A DNA stretch of 64,000 nucleotides from Bradyrhizobium sp. BR 10289 (lineage in GTDB: Bacteria; Pseudomonadota; Alphaproteobacteria; Rhizobiales; Xanthobacteraceae), in the NCBI RefSeq assembly GCF_019455385.1, contig NZ_JACOFR010000003.1:248001-312000 (forward strand), given 5' to 3'. Under the pieces are notes generated by a model. The model made no database searches, was not told the origin of the DNA, and was given only the letters and a program-made list of their open reading frames with translations. Of the stretch, positions 17,699 through 25,629 are shown one piece after another; the stretch's first letter is position 1; each line of letters starts with the position of its first letter. The position numbers and the translations under genes were made by a program.

Positions 17699-18808
17699 AT
17701 GTCCCAGCCGCTGATCTCCGCTCTGGCCCAGTTCGTGGCCGCTACGGCCGGCCGCAACATGACCAAGGCGGCCTATATCGCCGTAAGCGTCGGCGTGCTC
17801 AGCATGGTGCTGCTGACCATTGGCCCGGCCTATGAGGCCGCGCATCGCTGGGTCGATATCCTGCTCTGGGCCTGCCTCGCCTACTTCGTGTTCGAATGGG
17901 TCGTTCGGCTGCGCCACATGGCGCGAACGGGCCGCCTTGCGCTCTACATGTCCTCAGCCGCCGGCATCGTCGACGCGATCGGAGCGCTGGCCGTGCCGGT
18001 CGCGCTGCTTCTCGGCATCGAATCCCGGACCGCCTGGCTGCTGAGCGTGCTCTGGGTCCTGAAAGTGGTGCCGGGCATTCCGGGCCTGCGCCAGCTCCGC
18101 CGCGTGCTGGTGCTGGAATCGGGGCCCCTGGTCAGCGTGCTCGTGATCTTCCTGATGGTGGTCTTCCTCGCGTCCGTCGCCGAATATTTCCTGGAGCGGG
18201 ACGTGCAGCCGCAAACCTTTGGCAGCGTGCCCGCCGCGCTGTGGTGGGCGGTCGTGACGCTGACCACCACGGGTTATGGCGATGTCGTGCCGGTGACGCC
18301 GCTCGGCCGCATGGTGGCGGCGCTGGTGATGATCTCCGGGCTCGGCGTGTTCGGCCTCTGGACCGGTATTCTGGCGACCGGCTTTGCCGCCGAGACACGG
18401 CGCGACAATTTCCTCAAGACCTGGGAATCGGTCAGCAAGGTGCCGTTCTTCGCGGCGCTGGGCCCAGCCGCCATCGCCGACGTCACCCACATGCTGCGCA
18501 CCATGGAGCTGCCGGCGCGCACCATGATCATCCGCAAGGGCACACAGGGCGACTGCATGTATTTCATCGCCGCCGGGGCGGTCGAGGTCGATCTGCCCGG
18601 CAAGAAGGTGCAGCTCGGCGAAGGCGCCTTCTTCGGCGAGATGGCGCTGCTCGGCAACAACATGCGCGGCGCCAATGTCTCGACCACGAAAGTGTCGCGG
18701 CTGCTGGTGCTCGATCTCGTCGATTTCCGGGTGCTGATGGCACGGCATCCCGATCTCGCCGAGACCATCGATGCGGAAGCAAAACGCCGCGCGCTCGAAA
18801 ACAAATAA
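17699..18808 (+). CDS. Cyclic-nucleotide-gated potassium channel (MlotiK1-like)
   Basis: The 369-residue inner-membrane protein has six hydrophobic helices, a re-entrant pore and a cytoplasmic cyclic-nucleotide-binding domain. The selectivity filter TTTGYGD is at residues 189-195. The S4 segment (VPGIPGLRQLRRVLVL) carries few positive charges, as in MlotiK1 of Mesorhizobium, which is cAMP-gated and about 355 residues. The CNBD phosphate-binding cassette FGEMALLGNNMRGANVS is at 312-328, with the conserved Glu and Arg. It would open a K+ path in response to cAMP. The crotonase gene starts 12 bases after its stop. Confidence 0.93.
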   Translation: MSQPLISALAQFVAATAGRNMTKAAYIAVSVGVLSMVLLTIGPAYEAAHRWVDILLWACLAYFVFEWVVRLRHMARTGRLALYMSSAAGIVDAIGALAVPVALLLGIESRTAWLLSVLWVLKVVPGIPGLRQLRRVLVLESGPLVSVLVIFLMVVFLASVAEYFLERDVQPQTFGSVPAALWWAVVTLTTTGYGDVVPVTPLGRMVAALVMISGLGVFGLWTGILATGFAAETRRDNFLKTWESVSKVPFFAALGPAAIADVTHMLRTMELPARTMIIRKGTQGDCMYFIAAGAVEVDLPGKKVQLGEGAFFGEMALLGNNMRGANVSTTKVSRLLVLDLVDFRVLMARHPDLAETIDAEAKRRALENK

Positions 18809-18820
18809 AAGGAGACAAGA

Positions 18821-19606
18821 ATGTCCGACACAGCCGATGCGGCATCCAGCCCCCTGCTCGAAATGAACGGTGCCCGCGCCACCATCCGCCTCAACCGGCC
18901 CAAACATCTCAACCGACTGCAGGCCGAGGATCTCGGTGAGCTGGTCAACTTGTTCGACGCGGTCGAAGCCGATCCCGCCATCCGCGTGCTGGTGCTGACC
19001 GGTACCGGGCGCGCTTTCTCCGCGGGCTACGACCTGAATTCGGTGGCCGAACGCGCGGTCAGCGCGAACGAGCAGCAGAGCGCGGGCTCGGCGTTCGAGG
19101 TCGTCGTCAACCGGCTGGAAGATCTCGGCGTGCCGACGATCTGCCGGCTCAATGGTGGCGTCTATGGCGGCTCGACCGACCTCGCGCTCGCTTGCGACTT
19201 CCGCATCGGCGTCGACACCGCCGAGATGTTCATGCCGGCGGCGCGGCTGGGGCTGCATTACTACCGGAGCGGCATCAAGCGCTACGTCACCCGGCTCGGC
19301 CTCGACAATGCGAAAAAGCTGTTCTTGACCGCGCAGAAGATCAGCGCGCCGGAGATGTTGCGGATCGGCTATCTCACCGCCATGGTGCCGGAGGAGCTCC
19401 TGGACGAAGAGGTCGACAAGCTCGCCGCCATCCTCGCCGGCAACGCGCCGCGCGCGATGGCCGGCATGAAGCGCGCCATCAACGAATTCGCCCGCGGCGA
19501 GCTCGATGAAGCGGCCGCCGACCAGCGCCACCGCGACAGCATGCGCGGTGATGAGATCAAGGAAGGCATCAAGGCGTTCGCGGAGAAGCGGCCGCCGCGG
19601 TTTTGA
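18821..19606 (+). CDS. Enoyl-CoA hydratase/isomerase family protein
   Basis: A 261-residue crotonase: IRLNRPKHLNRLQAEDL at the start, the first oxyanion-hole region GTGRAFSAGYDLNSV, the second RLNGGVYGGSTDLALACDFRI and FMPAARLGLHYYRSGIKRYV. The usual acidic catalytic residue after PAA-RLG is not obvious; GLHYYRSG resembles isomerase or CoA-hydrolase variants. AAAGGAGACAAGA gives a strong ribosome site 12 bases after the K+ channel stop, so the two are probably cotranscribed despite unrelated functions. Substrate unknown. Confidence 0.87.
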   Translation: MSDTADAASSPLLEMNGARATIRLNRPKHLNRLQAEDLGELVNLFDAVEADPAIRVLVLTGTGRAFSAGYDLNSVAERAVSANEQQSAGSAFEVVVNRLEDLGVPTICRLNGGVYGGSTDLALACDFRIGVDTAEMFMPAARLGLHYYRSGIKRYVTRLGLDNAKKLFLTAQKISAPEMLRIGYLTAMVPEELLDEEVDKLAAILAGNAPRAMAGMKRAINEFARGELDEAAADQRHRDSMRGDEIKEGIKAFAEKRPPRF

Positions 19607-19636
19607 TGGGTTTGGAGGGATCAGCCCCACATTCAG

Positions 19637-19800
19637 TGTCGTCCCGGACAAACGCAGCGAAGCGGAGCGCCGATCCGGGACCCATAACCACAGCGCGTTG
19701 GTATGAGGCAGAGCTGGTAACTCCGAATCTCCGCAAAACTCCTCCCTGTGGCTATGGGTCCCGGGTCTGCGCTGACGCTTGCCCGGGACGACGGCGGACA
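19637..19800. repeat. Intergenic inverted-repeat element, family C
   Basis: Outer arms GTCGTCCCGGACAAACGC and GCTTGCCCGGGACGAC flank GATCCGGGACCCATA facing TATGGGTCCCGGGTC. It fills the gap between the convergent crotonase and GST genes. Confidence 0.7.
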
Positions 19801-19813
19801 TTGAGGCGCTCGC

Positions 19814-20458
19814 TCAGCCCCCAACCGCCTTGGCATGCTGCGCGGCCATCTCGTCATCCGCCGCAGTGATCCGTTGGAACGCCGGCCGCGCCGTCATTCG
19901 CTCGGCATAGCGGACGAACACCTCCTTCTTTGGCACGATGCCGAACATCATGGTCCAGCTGAACGCGACGCCCCACAACACGTCCGCGGCCGTCATGCGC
20001 TCGCCGAGCAGATACGGCCCCTTCGACAGCTGCGTCTCCAGTGCGCCGAGCATGGTGTCGTAATCGGCATAGGGCGACTGCGTGATCGGCGCCGGCTCGC
20101 GCTGCATGAATTTGTCGATCAGGGCCGGCTCGAAGGATGCGCCATAATAGGCGATCCAACGGAGGTACGGGCCGCGGAGCGGATCGTCCAGGGCGGGAGT
20201 CAGGCCGGCCAGCGGGAAGAGATCGGCGAGAAAGATGGTGATGGCGACCTGCTCGGTCACGAGCTCGCCGCGGTGATGGACCGCCGGCACCTTGCCGAGC
20301 GGATTGATGGCGAGATAGGCCGGCTTGCGCTGCTCGCCGGCCTTCATGTTGAGGACATGGAGATCGTAAGGCGCCCCCAGCTCCTCCAGCAGCACCCGCG
20401 TGCCGGTGGCGCGGCTCTGCGGCGAATAATACAGCGTGATGCGGTTTTGGTCGGTCAT
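19814..20458 (-). CDS. Glutathione S-transferase
   Basis: A 214-residue GST with the thioredoxin fold at the N-terminus (ITLYYSPQSRATGTRVLLEEL, with a Ser/Tyr-type active-site loop), NPLGKVPAVHHRGELVTEQVAITIFLAD containing the cis-Pro and Glu-Gln glutathione contacts, and the helical C-domain PYLLGERMTAADVLWGVA. It probably acts in detoxification. It is divergent from the YafY-type regulator at 20544; the 85-base gap carries a 31-base palindrome. This is the second GST-YafY pair in the window. Confidence 0.9.
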   Translation of the reverse strand: MTDQNRITLYYSPQSRATGTRVLLEELGAPYDLHVLNMKAGEQRKPAYLAINPLGKVPAVHHRGELVTEQVAITIFLADLFPLAGLTPALDDPLRGPYLRWIAYYGASFEPALIDKFMQREPAPITQSPYADYDTMLGALETQLSKGPYLLGERMTAADVLWGVAFSWTMMFGIVPKKEVFVRYAERMTARPAFQRITAADDEMAAQHAKAVGG

Positions 20459-20502
20459 GGCTCTTCTCCATCTGGCCGGCTGGCGATGGCAACTTGTAGC
20501 GG

Positions 20503-20533
20503 ACCATACCTGACATCCTGTGTCAGGTATGGT
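20503..20533. promoter_or_regulatory. 31-base palindromic operator between GST and YafY genes
   Basis: Perfect thirteen-base arms, ACCATACCTGACA and its complement, surround TCCTG. It ends 10 bases before the YafY start codon and 45 bases from the GST start, so one bound dimer would cover both promoters. The core ACATCCTGT is shared with the operator at 13184-13210. Confidence 0.75.
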
Positions 20534-20543
20534 TTAAGGGATC

Positions 20544-21527
20544 ATGCGCGCGAGCCGGATGATGTCGATCCTCACCACCCTGCAGGCACGAGGGCAGGTC
20601 ACTGCTCCCGAGCTCGCTACCGCCTGCGAGGTCTCGGTGCGCACGATCTATCGTGACATCGACGCGCTCGCGGCCTCCGGCGTCCCCGTCTATGCCGACC
20701 GCGGCGCGGAGGGCGGCTACCGCCTCCTCGACGGCTATCGGGTGCGGCTGAACGGGTTGTCGCAGAGCGAGGCAGAAGCGCTGTTCCTCGCGGGCCTTCC
20801 CGGCCCGGCCGCCGCGCTCGGCCTCGATGCGGCGATGATCGCCGCGCAGAACAAGCTGATGGCCGCGTTGCCGGCAAATCTGCGCGAGGATGCCGGGCGG
20901 ATGCAGGAGCGCTTCCACCTCGACGCGCCCGGCTGGTTCGGCGAGGCGGAGGAGCCCAAACATCTGCGCACCATTGCCGGGGCGGCCCTGCGCGGGACAA
21001 TGATCAAGATCCGCTATCAGAGCTGGCGCGCCGAGAAGCAGCGACGCCTCGCGCCACTCGGGCTCGTGCTGAAGGGCGGCAGCTGGTATCTCGCAGGCCA
21101 AGTCGACGGCAGCGTGCGCACCTATCGCGTCGCGCGCGTGCTCGAGTGCGCCGCGCTCGACGACCGTTTCGATCGTCCCGTCGATTTCGATCTCGCCACC
21201 TATTGGCGCGATGCAACGCTGCGCCTCGAAGCGGAGATGCATCCCAATGTCGCGGTCGTGCGGCTGTCGCCGGTCGGCGTCAAGCTGCTCGACGCATTGA
21301 GCCAGCCTTACGTCAAGGCGCGCACCGAGATCGAAGACATCACGGATGCCGACGGCTGGCGGATCGCGAGAGTGCCGACCGGCAAGACTTCATGGCACGC
21401 CGCGTCCGAATTGCTGCGGCTCGGCTCCGAGGTGGAAGTGCTGGAGCCCGCCGATCTCCGCGAGAAGATGGCCGAGATGATTCAGGCGATGGCCGCGCGC
21501 TATCGCGTCGCGGCGCGGAAAGCCTGA
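20544..21527 (+). CDS. YafY-type transcriptional regulator (HTH-11 plus WYL domain)
   Basis: The 327-residue protein starts MRASRMMSILTTLQARGQVT, with the helix-turn-helix APELATACEVSVRTIYRDIDAL, then SGVPVYADRGAEGGYRLLDGY, the spacer domain and a WYL domain KIRYQSWRAEKQRRLAPLGLVLKGGSWYLAGQ. A C-terminal WCX-like region follows. This is the full-length form of the family; the paralogue at 13253 is about 95 residues shorter. The overlapping palindrome indicates autoregulation and control of the divergent GST. Confidence 0.92.
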   Translation: MRASRMMSILTTLQARGQVTAPELATACEVSVRTIYRDIDALAASGVPVYADRGAEGGYRLLDGYRVRLNGLSQSEAEALFLAGLPGPAAALGLDAAMIAAQNKLMAALPANLREDAGRMQERFHLDAPGWFGEAEEPKHLRTIAGAALRGTMIKIRYQSWRAEKQRRLAPLGLVLKGGSWYLAGQVDGSVRTYRVARVLECAALDDRFDRPVDFDLATYWRDATLRLEAEMHPNVAVVRLSPVGVKLLDALSQPYVKARTEIEDITDADGWRIARVPTGKTSWHAASELLRLGSEVEVLEPADLREKMAEMIQAMAARYRVAARKA

Positions 21528-21665
21528 TATTGGCGCGTCCCACCACGGCGCACGAAACAATCCTGAAACACGATTCTCATCACCCCGTGTGAACGTAATC
21601 ACGCGTCGACCCGACCGAGAAGCAGGGACACAACAACGGCCCTTGCGCCACACTGGAGAATGACG

Positions 21666-21905
21666 ATGTTTCGTAAGCTTGCTCTTGGTCTGATCGCCGC
21701 CACCTCGCTCGGCGCTGCCGCTCTCGTGCCCACCGCCGCTTCGGCTCACGGCTTCCACCACCACTGGGGTCCCGGCTGGGGCTTCGGTTACGGCGGCCTC
21801 TACGTCAACACCGGCGTCAGCAACTGCTACCAGGAGCGCGTCGTCCAGACCCGCCACGGCCTGCGTGTCCGCGTCGTGAACGTCTGCGCCTACGGGATCT
21901 ACTGA
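21666..21905 (+). CDS. Small secreted protein (79 residues), His/Gly-rich with two Cys
   Basis: A signal peptide MFRKLALGLIAATSLGAAAL...TAASA is followed by a short His- and Gly-rich stretch (HGFHHHWGPGWGFGYGG) and a C-terminal piece with two Cys, SNCYQERVVQTRHGLRVRVVNVCAYG, likely a disulfide. Proteins of this layout are frequent in Rhizobiales and unassigned; the His cluster could bind metal. GGAG at 21655 fits the second ATG (21666) better than the one at 21660. A strong terminator follows. Confidence 0.8.
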   Translation: MFRKLALGLIAATSLGAAALVPTAASAHGFHHHWGPGWGFGYGGLYVNTGVSNCYQERVVQTRHGLRVRVVNVCAYGIY

Positions 21906-21926
21906 GCCCGGCTCCGCTGATTGGCG

Positions 21927-21953
21927 CAACCCCGGCCGCCGCGCGGCCGGGGT
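21927..21953. terminator. Bidirectional terminator hairpin
   Basis: A twelve-base perfect stem, AACCCCGGCCGC with its complement, and a three-base loop lie between two convergent genes (stops at 21905 and 21962). It can serve both. Confidence 0.75.
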
Positions 21954-21961
21954 TCGTCGTC

Positions 21962-23188
21962 TCAGCTCGCGAGGGCCGCCGCCGTTGCGGCCTGTTCGTC
22001 CACGCTGGAATTGCGCTGCGAAATCCATCGCTCCGCGCGCGAACGCCGCAGCGAGGGTGCAAAGAAGAAGCCTTGCGCGACATCGCAACCGATCCGGCGA
22101 ATGATCTCGAGCGCCTCCGGGCTTTCGACGCCCTCGGCTACCACTTTCATGTTGAACGCCTTCGCCAGTGCGACGGAAGCATCGACGATCTTCATCATGT
22201 CCTCGTCGCTTTCACAGCCCTTGATGAAGGACTGATCGATCTTCAGCTCGCTGAACGGCAGCCGCGCCAGCGCCGCCAGAGACGAATAACCCGTGCCGAA
22301 ATCATCGATGGCAGCGCCGATCTTCTTGATCCGCAGTCGCACCAGGATGTCGTTGGCGCGATCGACGTCGGCCATCGCAATGGTCTCGGTGATCTCCACG
22401 GTGAGCGCCGAGGGCGGCACGTTCTCGTGGCGCAAGATCTCCTCGATCCGCTCGGGCAGGGTCAGATCGGACATCAACGATCCCGAGATGTTGACCGCGA
22501 TGGTGAAGCCCGGATTGCGCTCGATCAGTTTGCGGCCCTGCGACAGGGCCGACGACAGGACGCAATCGGTCACCTCGCGCATCAGACCGGCCTGTTCGGC
22601 AATCGGAATGAAGACGAGCGGCGAGATCATGCCGAATTCAGCCGTCTGCCAGCGGGCGAGCGCCTCGGCGCCGACGACCTTTCCGGTCTGAAGCGCGATC
22701 TTCGGCTGGAATTCGACGAAGAACTCGCCGTCAGCGAGACCACGCGCGATTCTGTCCGGCGTGATCTGAAGCAGGGGCGAGGCGGAGGCCGTCGCGAGCT
22801 GCGACCGCTCAGGCAATTCGAGCGCGCTGCGCAGCCGGTTGAGATCGAGCGGCTTGGTCAGACAACCGCCGATCGACAGCTTCAGGCCGGTCGCGACCCG
22901 GCGCGTTGCCTTCAAGATGCGATCATCGCAGCCGCTGATGATCACGATCGACATCGCGCGGAGGTTCCGTTCGGCAACGAAGCGCATCAGCTCGACACCG
23001 TCCCGCTCGCCGAGCGACAGGTCGAGCACCATGATCTCGAAGGCCTCACGCGCCAGCAGCTCGGTTGCAGCCTCGAACGAGGGAGCAACGAGGCTGTCGT
23101 AGCCGAGCTTCGCTGCGATCTTGCTGATCAGAACCCGCTGCACCAGATCGTCATCGACCACCAGAAGACGGCTTCTCGTCGCGCTCAT
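21962..23188 (-). CDS. Response regulator with EAL phosphodiesterase domain
   Basis: The 408-residue protein has a receiver domain (acidic VVDDD at 10-14, phospho-acceptor Asp56 in VLDLS, Lys112 in TKPLD) joined to an EAL domain. The EAL catalytic set looks complete: EALARW at 175-180, NISG, EITET, DDFGTGYSS, KIDQSFI and EGVES. It should hydrolyse cyclic di-GMP under phosphorelay control. GGAGAGGTTGGCA precedes ATG 23188; a TTG two codons upstream is less likely. No histidine kinase is adjacent, so the partner is elsewhere. Output is probably motility or surface-growth switching, as in PvrR-type proteins. Confidence 0.93.
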   Translation of the reverse strand: MSATRSRLLVVDDDLVQRVLISKIAAKLGYDSLVAPSFEAATELLAREAFEIMVLDLSLGERDGVELMRFVAERNLRAMSIVIISGCDDRILKATRRVATGLKLSIGGCLTKPLDLNRLRSALELPERSQLATASASPLLQITPDRIARGLADGEFFVEFQPKIALQTGKVVGAEALARWQTAEFGMISPLVFIPIAEQAGLMREVTDCVLSSALSQGRKLIERNPGFTIAVNISGSLMSDLTLPERIEEILRHENVPPSALTVEITETIAMADVDRANDILVRLRIKKIGAAIDDFGTGYSSLAALARLPFSELKIDQSFIKGCESDEDMMKIVDASVALAKAFNMKVVAEGVESPEALEIIRRIGCDVAQGFFFAPSLRRSRAERWISQRNSSVDEQAATAAALAS

Positions 23189-23473
23189 TGCCAACCTCTC
23201 CTCACGTTCGCGGCGTTGATGCGCGCAGAGCTAAGGCGGACGGCTCACCTCGTCGTGAATACAAGACTGCTAAAACTGTCTCGATCGGCAAGGATTCGTT
23301 AGCCACGTTCCATCTGCGGCCAAGCGATTGATTTCGATTGATGTTTCCACGCCGCGCCGGGCGGCGCGGCCGGACGGTACCGGAGTGATCCGCGCCATCG
23401 GCGCATGCGATGAACGCGTCGTAAAGCGGGCTATCGAAAGTCGGCAGACGGACGACGGGCTTCGAATGAACCT

Positions 23474-24439
23474 CTACTCCGGCACCTTTGGCGAACCGCC
23501 GCTCAGATGCCGTCGAAACCAGCTCCAGGTCTCATGCGTCGTCCGGATGTAGCCTTGGCCGCGATAGACGATCTCGCCGTCGACGATCTCGTTCAGCTTC
23601 GGCAGCGCGTGAAACGGGATCGAGGGATAGGCGTGATGCTCGACATGGTAGGGCATGTTCCACGCGAACCACTTGACCAGCGCGCCGGTATAGGTGGTGC
23701 GCGTGTTCTGGAACGCGCTGCGGGTATGGTCGCAACCGGTGTGCTCGGCATAGAGATAAGGCCGCAGGAAGAACTGCCCGATGATCAGCGGCACGATCCA
23801 GACCCAGAGCAGCAGCGCGGAGGAGAACCACAGCGAGAGCGCGAGCAGCAGCGCGTAGAGCGCCACATAGGTTCGCGCCTCGGTCACGATGACGCCGCGC
23901 TTGTTCGCGGGGATCCAGGGCACGACCACCTTGCCGGTAACGGCATGGCCAAGCATCAGCCGGAGGCGGCCGGCGACCTGGAGCAGGCCGCTATAGGCGA
24001 TTGCGAGCTGCGTGTCGGATTTCGGCTTCACGCCGACGATCAGCTCGGGATCCTTGTCGGGATCCTGGGTGTAGCGGTGATGATCCCAGTGGAACAGGCA
24101 GTAATATTCGTAAGGCAATCCGATGATGAAAGCCGAGAGATAGCCGACCGCGAGATTGAGGCCGCGGCTCCTGAAGGCCGTCTTGTGCGCAGTCTCGTGT
24201 ACCGCCATGAACAGGAAGGCGACGAGATAACCCTGCGCCACCATCAGCGGCAACGCCCAGAGCACGCCATAGCGGGACGTCACCAGCCAGATCAGCGCGC
24301 CGAGCAGCCCGATCAATCCGTAATGGCCGAGGCTCTGCATCGCGCCGCGGAGATTGGAGCGGACCGACAATTCGCGCAGCATGGCGGGGGTCAGCGGCTT
24401 CAGACGGTGGCCGGGCTCTGAAACGGTCGCGTCAGTCAT
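23474..24439 (-). CDS. Membrane fatty-acid desaturase family protein
   Basis: The 321-residue protein has the three histidine boxes of di-iron membrane desaturases/hydroxylases: HETAHKTAF, HWDHHRYT and, near the end, HVEHHAYP, with an extra HTGCDHTR typical of one branch. Hydrophobic pairs flank them. It would introduce a double bond or hydroxyl in a lipid acyl chain or a small aliphatic or terpenoid substrate. It lies 15 bases after the MetX-like hydrolase gene on the same strand, so the two form an operon. The HxxGCxH arrangement resembles beta-carotene ketolase/alkane-type relatives, so the exact substrate is open. Confidence 0.88.
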   Translation of the reverse strand: MTDATVSEPGHRLKPLTPAMLRELSVRSNLRGAMQSLGHYGLIGLLGALIWLVTSRYGVLWALPLMVAQGYLVAFLFMAVHETAHKTAFRSRGLNLAVGYLSAFIIGLPYEYYCLFHWDHHRYTQDPDKDPELIVGVKPKSDTQLAIAYSGLLQVAGRLRLMLGHAVTGKVVVPWIPANKRGVIVTEARTYVALYALLLALSLWFSSALLLWVWIVPLIIGQFFLRPYLYAEHTGCDHTRSAFQNTRTTYTGALVKWFAWNMPYHVEHHAYPSIPFHALPKLNEIVDGEIVYRGQGYIRTTHETWSWFRRHLSGGSPKVPE

Positions 24440-24454
24440 GATCGGGTACCTGTC

Positions 24455-25471
24455 CTACTTGCGAAGCAGCTCCGCGATCTCGGCCTTGAGGAAGGCCTGA
24501 TCGCGCGGAATGCTGATGGGATTGCCGGCGCGATGGCCGTGCAGCGAGGGGATCGGATGCAGCACGGCCGAGCGCGCATTGACCAGCCTGGGAAGCTCGG
24601 CCTCATTGTCGCGGATGTCGAAATAGCGATCGGTCGCGCCGGGCATCAGCAGCATATGCGCCCTGATCGCGGCGAGCGCGCGATCGAGATCGCCGCCGAA
24701 TGCGACACAGGAGCTGATGTCGCCGCGCTGCCAGATGCCGATCTGTGCCAGCAGATCGTTGGCATCGCGCTTGGCGAACACCGTGTCCCATGCACGGACC
24801 AGATAGTCTTCCAACGATGTAAATCCGGCCTCGCGCCAGAGTTCGTCACGATAAAAACCGTGCGACATCGCCCAGCCGGCATAGACGCGGCCCATGGCGC
24901 GGTAGCCGGCAACGGGCTTTTCGACGAAGCGGCCGTTACGGAAGGCTGGATCGCCTGTGAGAGCCGCCTTCACGCTTTCGAGGAAAACGTAATTGTAAGG
25001 CGCGCAGCGCGCGCTGCCGCAGACCACGGCGGCGCGCTCGACCATGTCGGGGTGCAGCGCTGCCCAGTGATTGGCCTGCATGCCGCCCATCGACCAGCCA
25101 TAGACCAGCGCGAGTTTTGAGATGCCGAAGCGTTCGGTGAGCAGCCAGTGCTGGACCGAGATGGCATCGTGATAGCTGATTTCAGGAAACCAGCCCGCAG
25201 TATTGGACGGGGAGGACGAAAGGCCATTGCCGAACAGGTTCGGGATGATGATGAAGTAACGCGTGGGATCGAGCACGCCGTTCGGCCCGATCAGCCACTC
25301 GGTGTCGATATGCTGGGCGCTGAAGGAGGTCGGATAGAGAATGACGTTATCCTTGGCGGGGCTGAGCGTGCCGTAGGTCTTGTAGGCGAGCTTCATCGCC
25401 GGAAAGACGGCGCCGGACTGAAGCGTGACGTCGCCGGCTTCGAAGATCTCGTAATCACGCTCCGTCGCCAT
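24455..25471 (-). CDS. Alpha/beta-hydrolase of the MetX (homoserine acetyltransferase-like) superfamily
   Basis: The 338-residue protein has the MetX fold: LAYKTYGTLSPAKDNVILYPTSFSAQH, the nucleophile elbow YGWSMGGMQANHWAALHPD, the late Asp in GATDRYFDIRDNEAE and His in LHGHRAGNP. True acetyltransferases have GGSMGGMQ and longer lids; this shorter protein is more likely a hydrolase or an acyltransferase of another kind. Start 25471 (MATERDYEIFEAG) has GGGTGGGAATTGGG upstream; the frame is open to 25570 but would run into the operator at 25569-25595. It leads the two-gene unit with the desaturase. Confidence 0.82.
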   Translation of the reverse strand: MATERDYEIFEAGDVTLQSGAVFPAMKLAYKTYGTLSPAKDNVILYPTSFSAQHIDTEWLIGPNGVLDPTRYFIIIPNLFGNGLSSSPSNTAGWFPEISYHDAISVQHWLLTERFGISKLALVYGWSMGGMQANHWAALHPDMVERAAVVCGSARCAPYNYVFLESVKAALTGDPAFRNGRFVEKPVAGYRAMGRVYAGWAMSHGFYRDELWREAGFTSLEDYLVRAWDTVFAKRDANDLLAQIGIWQRGDISSCVAFGGDLDRALAAIRAHMLLMPGATDRYFDIRDNEAELPRLVNARSAVLHPIPSLHGHRAGNPISIPRDQAFLKAEIAELLRK

Positions 25472-25568
25472 GAACCCAATTCCCACCCACGCGGCCGCAG
25501 CATGCGACCGCCGCAACGACGATGCATCGATCATGCCGGACCGGCTAACGCCCCATTGCGCCGCGCTC

Positions 25569-25595
25569 AATAACTGTACTTATAGTACAGTTATT
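25569..25595. promoter_or_regulatory. 27-base perfect palindrome upstream of the hydrolase-desaturase operon
   Basis: Twelve-base arms AATAACTGTACT and complement around TAT. It lies 98 bases upstream of the hydrolase start and 35 bases beyond the stop of the upstream minus-strand gene, so it marks a separate promoter. Size and symmetry suit a TetR- or PadR-type repressor; none is adjacent. Confidence 0.6.
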
Positions 25596-25629
25596 TGTGG
25601 TAGGCAACGGGAATTCCGCCCCCTCCGCG

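Noticed and set aside
19603..19869. Small plus-strand frame between the crotonase and GST genes
   Set aside because: It consists of family C repeat sequence and the antisense end of the GST gene.
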